Assembly (NCBI GenBank): GCA_038501625.1
Contig: JAZAYU010000015.1
Coordinates: 5,230,991-5,294,990 of the forward strand
DNA: 64,000 bases
Direction of reading: 5' to 3'
DNA from: Corbicula japonica
Lineage: Eukaryota > Mollusca > Bivalvia > Venerida > Cyrenidae
The notes under the pieces are model-generated. The model worked only from the letters and a program-made list of their open reading frames with translations. It did no database searches and was not told the origin of the DNA. Positions 61,401-64,000 of this stretch are shown here, one piece after another; position 1 is the first letter of the stretch; each line of letters begins with the position of its first letter. The position numbers were made by a program, and so were the translations under genes.

Positions 61401-61486
61401 TGCCGCACCTCATCCATGCTAGACTGGAGCTTCTGTGTGATCTCCGAGATATTTCTGTCCATCGTCTTAATCTCAGCGTCGTCAAC
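34359..61486 (-). CDS. PSMC3IP: Homologous-pairing protein 2 (HOP2/PSMC3IP), C-terminal six exons
   Basis: Six minus-strand exons with GT-AG borders join without a stop into the last 137 residues: 61486-61390, 60348-60278, 55850-55776, 38432-38379, 36135-36076, 34415-34359. HOP2 partners MND1 in the nucleus and stimulates DMC1/RAD51 strand exchange in meiosis. The exons encode in order the coiled coil (VDDAEIKTMDRNISEI, then KLQSSMDEV), the second helical stretch (HYRSKLKQLEEGG...AAEKEK), the signature VYNDRKKFVQAWRKRKRM, ILNAILEGYPKPKKQ, and the acidic tail EEIGVETDEDY. The vertebrate protein is near 217 residues, so about 80 N-terminal residues with the winged-helix domain should lie beyond position 64000. 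Introns are 1.0-17.3 kb and filled with transposons, yet all exons look intact. Confidence 0.93.
34861..35030. repeat. Pair of near-identical hairpins in PSMC3IP intron
   Basis: The first pairs 34861-34884 with 34911-34934 (24 bp exact, aagaaattagaaacgcaact...). The second pairs about 34952-34978 with 35004-35029 with a small indel. Loops are about 25 bases. The two hairpins are direct duplicates of each other. Confidence 0.85.
35245..35750 (-). repeat. Dispersed ~520-bp repeat family, copy 1
   Basis: Shares long blocks with copies at 51440-51995 (same orientation), 45613-46135 and 38456-38735 (opposite). Examples are ctagggtgcaccaacctcac, caatgttgcatg(c/a)aaaagca, atagcattgcaaagccaaag and gagcttctaggttcttt. 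No coding or Pol III box recognised; the class is undetermined. Confidence 0.75.
36076..36135 (-). CDS. PSMC3IP: PSMC3IP exon (ILEGYPK motif)
   Basis: 60 bases, phase 0 at both ends, acceptor ttgcag and donor GTAAGT. It encodes TTDILNAILEGYPKPKKQLY, a strongly conserved HOP2 block. Confidence 0.94.
36872..38369. mobile_element. TIR element (AGGGCTT... ends), ~1.5 kb
   Basis: The left end agggcttcttcagtcgt...tcatcggtaaa and the right end, in reverse complement agggctgtcttcactcgt...tcattgataaa, are inverted. Inner right sequence ttcagggaatttttaagtctagc resembles the fold-back element at 27078-27712. Frames inside (37598-38122 minus) carry no recognisable domain. Confidence 0.6.
37546..37610. 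repeat. Palindromic hairpin around gagaccgaaggtcga
   Basis: GTTGTGTATGTAAAC (37546 on) pairs with GTTTACATACGCAAC (to 37610). The inner part catgc/gcgtg and gacc-gaa-ggtc extend the stem. Most mismatches are T/C changes that would allow G-U pairs in RNA. Confidence 0.75.
38379..38432 (-). CDS. PSMC3IP: PSMC3IP exon (WRKRKRM motif)
   Basis: 54 bases encoding VYNDRKKFVQAWRKRKRM, with acceptor tttag and donor GTAAGA, phase 0. The donor side lies about 10 bases from the end of a transposon-like element (36872-38369). Confidence 0.94.
38456..38735 (+). repeat. Dispersed ~520-bp repeat family, truncated copy 2
   Basis: Contains tttatgaaggtttt...gctcgatctctgtcttttata...gctgatttgactcca...tatgcaacattttt...cactaagacaacttgta, the complement of copy 1. 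It lies just upstream of the 38379-38432 exon in gene orientation. Confidence 0.7.
38736..40077. other. Intronic DNA without recognised features
   Basis: Nothing conserved identified. A CpG-bearing stretch at 39380-39640 opens an 83-codon minus-strand frame that I do not recognise. It may be a degraded element. Confidence 0.4.
40078..41348. mobile_element. Tandem-repeat element (~155-bp unit, 7-8 units)
   Basis: It begins acaagagccatgttacacatgg and ends in a gacgcacggacg run and ctcctcgcctttggcggggg. The unit is ttttggagttatgctccgga...gataaagaggaataactcta...ggcaaggtagagttatt...tgccaatgtgctctgtcag, repeated every 154-156 bases. It directly abuts the next element. Non-coding. Confidence 0.85.
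41349..43374. mobile_element. Composite non-autonomous element, copy 2
   Basis: Same ends and order of modules as copy 1 at 29243-32286, but with five TGACCTTGACCT units rather than eight and without the inserted 31235-31892 array. Ends in ttcgaatagtcgagctaaaa. It lies in the 17.3-kb PSMC3IP intron. Confidence 0.85.
43375..44549. other. Intronic DNA with a recurring tagcaactgtta motif
   Basis: Contains a (ta)n run near 43488-43500 and several copies of (c)catagcaactgtta-like sequence (44090-44460). The motif resumes at about 48763 beyond the inserted element. No exon recognised. Confidence 0.5.
45613..46135 (+). repeat. Dispersed ~520-bp repeat family, copy 3
   Basis: Begins cctctttggttgcacgacgg and continues gggtttaagagtttatgaaa. 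Runs through gaacctagatgctcgat, tgtatgcaacaatgt and gtgaggttggtgaaccctag. It is the inverted counterpart of 51440-51995. Confidence 0.8.
46438..46776 (+). CDS. Unrecognised 112-residue open frame in the 44.5-48.7 kb element
   Basis: Opens with MVKVIAPSTEPARIESCV and ends NRIINDSMKCFDRH. Cysteine and histidine are spread along it (CDYNNN, IPDCSVYGKHAK) and no membrane segment or signal peptide is clear. I do not recognise a family. It could be a remnant of an element-encoded protein or a chance frame; a donor-like gtgtaagtg follows at about 46829. Confidence 0.25.
   Translation: MVKVIAPSTEPARIESCVSTMLHRPHLRLSSAQNHCDYNNNVIITIVPHVQLSHLIFVIPDCSVYGKHAKIKSLKRGADVCSVRPIELQDTIYTRNVLNRIINDSMKCFDRH
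47631..48695. repeat. Tandem repeat, ~355-bp unit, 3 copies
   Basis: Units start at about 47637, 47982 and 48345 with agtgggtggggtaaaat(a/g)ac. They run through attctccag(t/c)attct, ggtcagtcagtt and caaatttcccatcagttttc. The first unit holds a 91-codon frame that the other units break, so it is not a gene. Confidence 0.85.
48712..50672. other. Intronic DNA without a supported gene
   Basis: An 84-codon frame at 49417 is not recognised. A segment at about 50490-50570 (cccggggctaggcagcgtgg...gaacaggctcaatcaaaccg) looks like a dispersed-repeat fragment. Confidence 0.4.
51135..51250. repeat. Hairpin with 39-bp arms, one mismatch
   Basis: 51135-51173 is complementary to 51212-51250 except for one base. 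The arms read aataaatgggcaaccagtgc then cacttgtcgataatggccc, and the loop is 38 bases. Confidence 0.92.
51440..51995 (-). repeat. Dispersed ~520-bp repeat family, copy 4
   Basis: Aligned blocks with 35245-35750 in the same orientation and with 45613-46135 in the opposite one, up to ttaaacccctgccaccgtcg and caaccaaagaggt. Contains a (ga)n run at about 51508-51522. Confidence 0.8.
52863..53334. mobile_element. Insertion 3: small GGTTGAA...TTCAACC element, TTAT duplication
   Basis: It splits the left arm of the previous element. The uninterrupted right arm reads atatttcgttattttatgca in reverse complement, while the left arm is broken after ttcgttat. TTAT flanks both ends (52859-52862, 53335-53338), and the terminal 7 bases are inverted. 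472 bp, non-coding. Confidence 0.8.
54051..54233 (+). CDS. Small basic open frame in insertion 2, not recognised
   Basis: A 60-residue frame: basic start MPRYKKSHLHYEKRGTKQKI, more lysines (RDKPNKNKKF), then RQLPTGTWVPVDAFHVVD. A tataaatataaaa stretch lies about 85 bases upstream. It could be a small transposon-encoded protein or chance. No family recognised. Confidence 0.25.
   Translation: MPRYKKSHLHYEKRGTKQKIRDKPNKNKKFISGVSERQLPTGTWVPVDAFHVVDSTPVEQ
55776..55850 (-). CDS. PSMC3IP: PSMC3IP exon (coiled-coil/helical)
   Basis: 75 bases, phase 0, acceptor ttttcag and donor GTTTGT. It encodes ITHYRSKLKQLEEGG, then NVVTAAEKEK, matching the stretch that precedes WRKRKRM in HOP2. Confidence 0.92.
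56148..57010. mobile_element. Tandem-repeat element (~142-bp unit, 5 units)
   Basis: Begins aacaagagctgtctcttgaa; units contain gttatgggccggacacgatt...caaggtcatgctgtgacctt...ttatggtgatcatttctgtg; ends in gacagacggacggacaacca. Further partial copies of the unit lie at 59296-59420, 60660-60790 and 63290-63640. Confidence 0.8.
57011..57594. repeat. Repeat-derived sequence with an 82-bp tandem duplication
   Basis: 57030-57350 contains two copies of a cataactctggcaaaa...gatatgcacaac...ggtgacaaacactcc unit (again at 58820-58930). The block catgggtaaataagtgtaga...gcactgtttgcttttttgat occurs twice (57396 and 57478). Confidence 0.75.
57595..58742. mobile_element. Element with CAGGCWTTCTACTG ends, short copy
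   Basis: CAGGCATTCTACTG (57595 on) and CAGTAGAAAGCCTG (to 58742) are inverted with one mismatch. Its 1,148 bases match the outer parts of the 50673-55473 element and lack both insertions, so it serves as an internal reference for the ancestral arrangement. Confidence 0.85.
59035..59298. mobile_element. Truncated copy of the 61.7-63.3 kb tandem element
   Basis: One unit (aaaggggcataattaaaaa...ggagttatcattcttgtcgt...gatatattccaagtatgaag) followed by the end module ggactactggacgacgacga and ctatcgcagacgacacaaa. Confidence 0.8.
59421..60277. other. Intronic DNA, nothing recognised
   Basis: Plain intron sequence of PSMC3IP between the repeat fragments and the 60278-60348 exon. Confidence 0.45.
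60278..60348 (-). CDS. PSMC3IP: PSMC3IP exon (coiled coil)
   Basis: 71 bases, phase 1 to 0, acceptor tttag and donor GTAATC. It encodes (D)MKVLNSCLSTEEAQKQLSE, then LNSK. Confidence 0.88.
61390..61486 (-). CDS. PSMC3IP: PSMC3IP exon (start of coiled coil)
   Basis: 97 bases, acceptor ttacag and donor GTAAGA, leaving in phase 1. It encodes VDDAEIKTMDRNISEITQKL then QSSMDEVRQLES. The next upstream exon, with the winged helix, was not found before position 64000. Confidence 0.9.
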
Positions 61487-61677
61487 CTGTAAACAATTCA
61501 GGTTTCAAATAAAAGATTTCATCTTTTAAAAATTAACTTGAATGTAAAATTCTCAAGACTCTTTTTAAAAAAACAACAACAAGAGACCGTCAAAGACGGG
61601 TGATGCTCCTCATATGGGTACTTTGTCATAGATATGGTTAGTTGTATAACTTTTGAAATGAATTTTAACTAGAATGT

Positions 61678-63276
61678 TGTGTTCCGCGGAACACATGTGT
61701 CGCCTGCATGGAAAAAGTTGAAATGTGGGCCTATGTTTAATCATAAATAATATTTTTTTTTATTTAAGTTGATTTCAATACTACACCACTGAATACATCT
61801 GTCATCTTAAATGCATTTAAAAGGGGAATAACTGAAACCCGAGTTATCATCTTCAAAAATTGGTTTGTAAATGCAGATGAATTATTCAAAGTATTAAGTG
61901 AATTGAACAAGTACTTTCCATTTTACAGGCAACACTAAGTTTCATGTTTAAGTTGCATTTGAAAGGGGCATAACTCAAAATATTGAAACTGGAGTTATCA
62001 CTCTTGTCGTCATAGATGGCATTGTTCATGCTGATGATATATTCTAAGTATGAAGTGAATAGGACAAGTACTTTCAAAGTTATAGGCAACATTAAGTTTC
62101 AGGTTAAAGTTGCATTTGAAAGGGGCATAACTCAAAAAATATTGAAACTGGAGTTATCATTCTTGTTGTCATAGATGGCATTGTTCATGCTGATGATATA
62201 TTCCAAGTATGAAGTGAATAGGACAAGTACTTTCAAAGTTATAGGCAACATTAAGTTTCAGGTTAAAGTTGCATTGGAAAGGGGCATAACTAAAAAAAAT
62301 ATTGAAACTGAAGTTATCATTCTTGTCGTCACAGATGGTTTAAGTGAAAGGGATAAGTTCTTTCAAAGTTATAGGCAACATTAAATTTCATGTTAAAGTG
62401 GTACTTGAAAGGGGCGTAACTCAAAACATATTGGAACTGGAGTTATCATTCTTGTTGACACAGATGGGGTTGTTTATGCTGATGATATATTTAAAGTACG
62501 AAGTGAATAGGACAAGTACTTTCAAAGTTAAAGGCCACATTAAGTTTCATGTTAAAGTTGCATTTGAAAGGGGCATAACTCATAAAATAGTGAAACTGGA
62601 GTTATCGTTCTTGTTGTCACGGATCGCTGTGTTCATGCTGATGATATATTTTAAGTATGAAGTGAATAGGACAAGTACTTTCAAAGTTATAGGCCACATT
62701 AAGTTTCATGTTAAAGTTGCATTTGAAAGGGGCACAACTCATAAAATAGTGAAAGAGGAGTTATCGTTCTTGATGGCACAGATCACTGTGTTCATGCTGA
62801 TGATATATTCCAAGTATGAAGTGAATAGGACAAGTACTTTCAAAGTTATAGGCCACATTAAGTTTCATGTTAAAGTTGCATTTGAAAGGGGCATAACTCA
62901 TAAAATAGTGATAGAAGAGTTATCGTTCTTGTTGTCACAGATCGCTGTGTTCATGCCGATGATATATTCCAAGTATGAAGTGAATAGGACAAGTACTTTC
63001 AAAGTAATAGGCCACATTAAGTTTCATGTTAAAGTTGCATTTGAAAGGGGCATTACTGATAAAATAGCGAAAGAGGATTTATCGTTCTTGTTGGAACGGA
63101 TCGCTGTGTTCATGCTGATGATATATTCCAAGTATGAAGTGAATAGGACAAGTACTTTCAAAGTTATAGGCCACATTAAGTTTCATGTTAAAGCTTGGGG
63201 ACTACCGGACGACGCCGATGACGCCGACGGACAATAGGATCCCTATGTGTCTACATGCTATCGCAGGCGACACAAA
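61678..63276. mobile_element. Tandem-repeat element (~159-bp unit) with a perfect palindrome at its start
   Basis: Begins with the palindrome TGTGTTCCGCGGAACACA (61678-61695) and tgtgtcgcctgcatgg, and ends gcaggcgacacaaa, giving inverted termini. About nine units follow (gcatttgaaaggggcataac...gctgatgatatattccaagt...ggacaagtactttcaaagtt). Since 159 is a multiple of three, one frame stays open for 297 codons (62344-63237). That is a by-product of the repeat, not a gene. Confidence 0.85.
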
Positions 63277-64000
63277 AATGGTGTAGTGCTATCAAATCAA
63301 ACAATTTTAAAATCCAACTATAAATAACAAAGTTATGAACCAGAGATGATTTTGCATCATTTGATCATGCTGTGACCTTGATCTTTAAGGTAGCCACCCA
63401 AATGTTGCGCATCACACGTCCCCTTTATATTTAATGTATGAACTGAAATGTTGCGGGTGACATGTCCTCTCATTATGGTGATCATTTCTGTGAAATAATT
63501 TTAAAATCTGACTTTAAATAACAAAGTTATGGGCCTGACACAATTTTGTTTCAAGGTCATGCTAGACCTACAAGTAGTTACCCAAATGTTGCACACGATT
63601 TTAAAATCACACTTCAAATAACTAAGTTATGGGCTGGACACCAATGCCTGACATACGGACAGATGGACAACCCGGCCACTATATGCTCCCCCAACCCCAA
63701 TTTCTTCGGGTATCATAAATACACCGTGTCATGTAAATAAAATAATGTTAACTTCTGAAAATGCCTGGAACTCACCTAGTGAATTATCTTCTGTGAATGA
63801 ATTAATCAGGGCTTTTCATCCTTATATAACAGAGGCCTATAAAAGGCCTCTTCCCAATCCAAAAATTTAGTATTTTTTCCCAATTGTGGCAGAAACTCTT
63901 CCCAAAATGCTAGGTAAGATGTCCAAAAATGGTTAAAAGTTAAACTCCTCTGAGGTCAGTGAGGAGTGTTTGAAAATTGAAGTCTGGAAAATAAAGTGCT
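63277..64000. other. Partial gaccttga-type repeats and window end
   Basis: 63290-63700 contains two to three degraded units of the 56148-57010 family. 63720-64000 shows no recognisable exon on either strand; the missing 5' exons of PSMC3IP are expected further right. Confidence 0.5.

Noticed and set aside
62344..63237. 297-residue open frame with 53-residue repeats
   Set aside because: It follows exactly the 159-bp tandem repeat, whose length is a multiple of three. The same repeat lies at 59035-59298 as non-coding DNA. No start context or domain supports a protein.

Overview
The window is eukaryotic nuclear DNA: AT-rich, with GT-AG introns, SINE, LINE and DNA-transposon debris, and no operons. 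The repeat families (aagagctgtc...gacggacg-type tandem elements, gctcacctgag elements, gaccttgacct arrays) and the gene content suggest a marine invertebrate, most likely a bivalve mollusc. That taxonomic call is inference. Only one conserved host gene is clear. The rest is mostly mobile and repetitive DNA.

Left part (1-4997): no gene. It holds a ~200-bp direct repeat, a long inverted repeat spanning about 3.2 kb, and two GC-rich hairpins.

Central-left (4998-19319): a candidate 14.3-kb DNA transposon. Its ends carry an inverted CCCARCAAAC terminus followed by arrays of a GATATCGGCCCGAT-like motif. Inside, both on the + strand, are an EnSpm/CACTA-like DDE transposase frame (6440-8473, interrupted by two in-frame stops) and an apparently intact seven-exon, 366-residue DUF4806 gene (10905-16824). 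A SINE, a LINE fragment and MITE-like elements have landed in it. The right end abuts a 3.2-kb satellite of about 37-bp monomers (19320-22522), and the flanks suggest insertion into satellite DNA with a CT duplication.

22523-34358: a hAT-like element with one coding exon, several inverted-repeat elements (one with TTAA target duplications), and a 3-kb composite repeat whose second copy lies at 41349-43374. No host gene was recognised here.

34359-64000: the minus strand carries the last six coding exons (137 residues) of PSMC3IP/HOP2, the meiotic recombination cofactor. The N-terminal winged-helix exons must lie beyond position 64000. Its introns, one of 17.3 kb, are filled with transposons, including a set nested three deep (50673-55473) for which a second, simpler copy (57595-58742) serves as an empty-site reference. 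All calls were made by reading the sequence; no database search was run.
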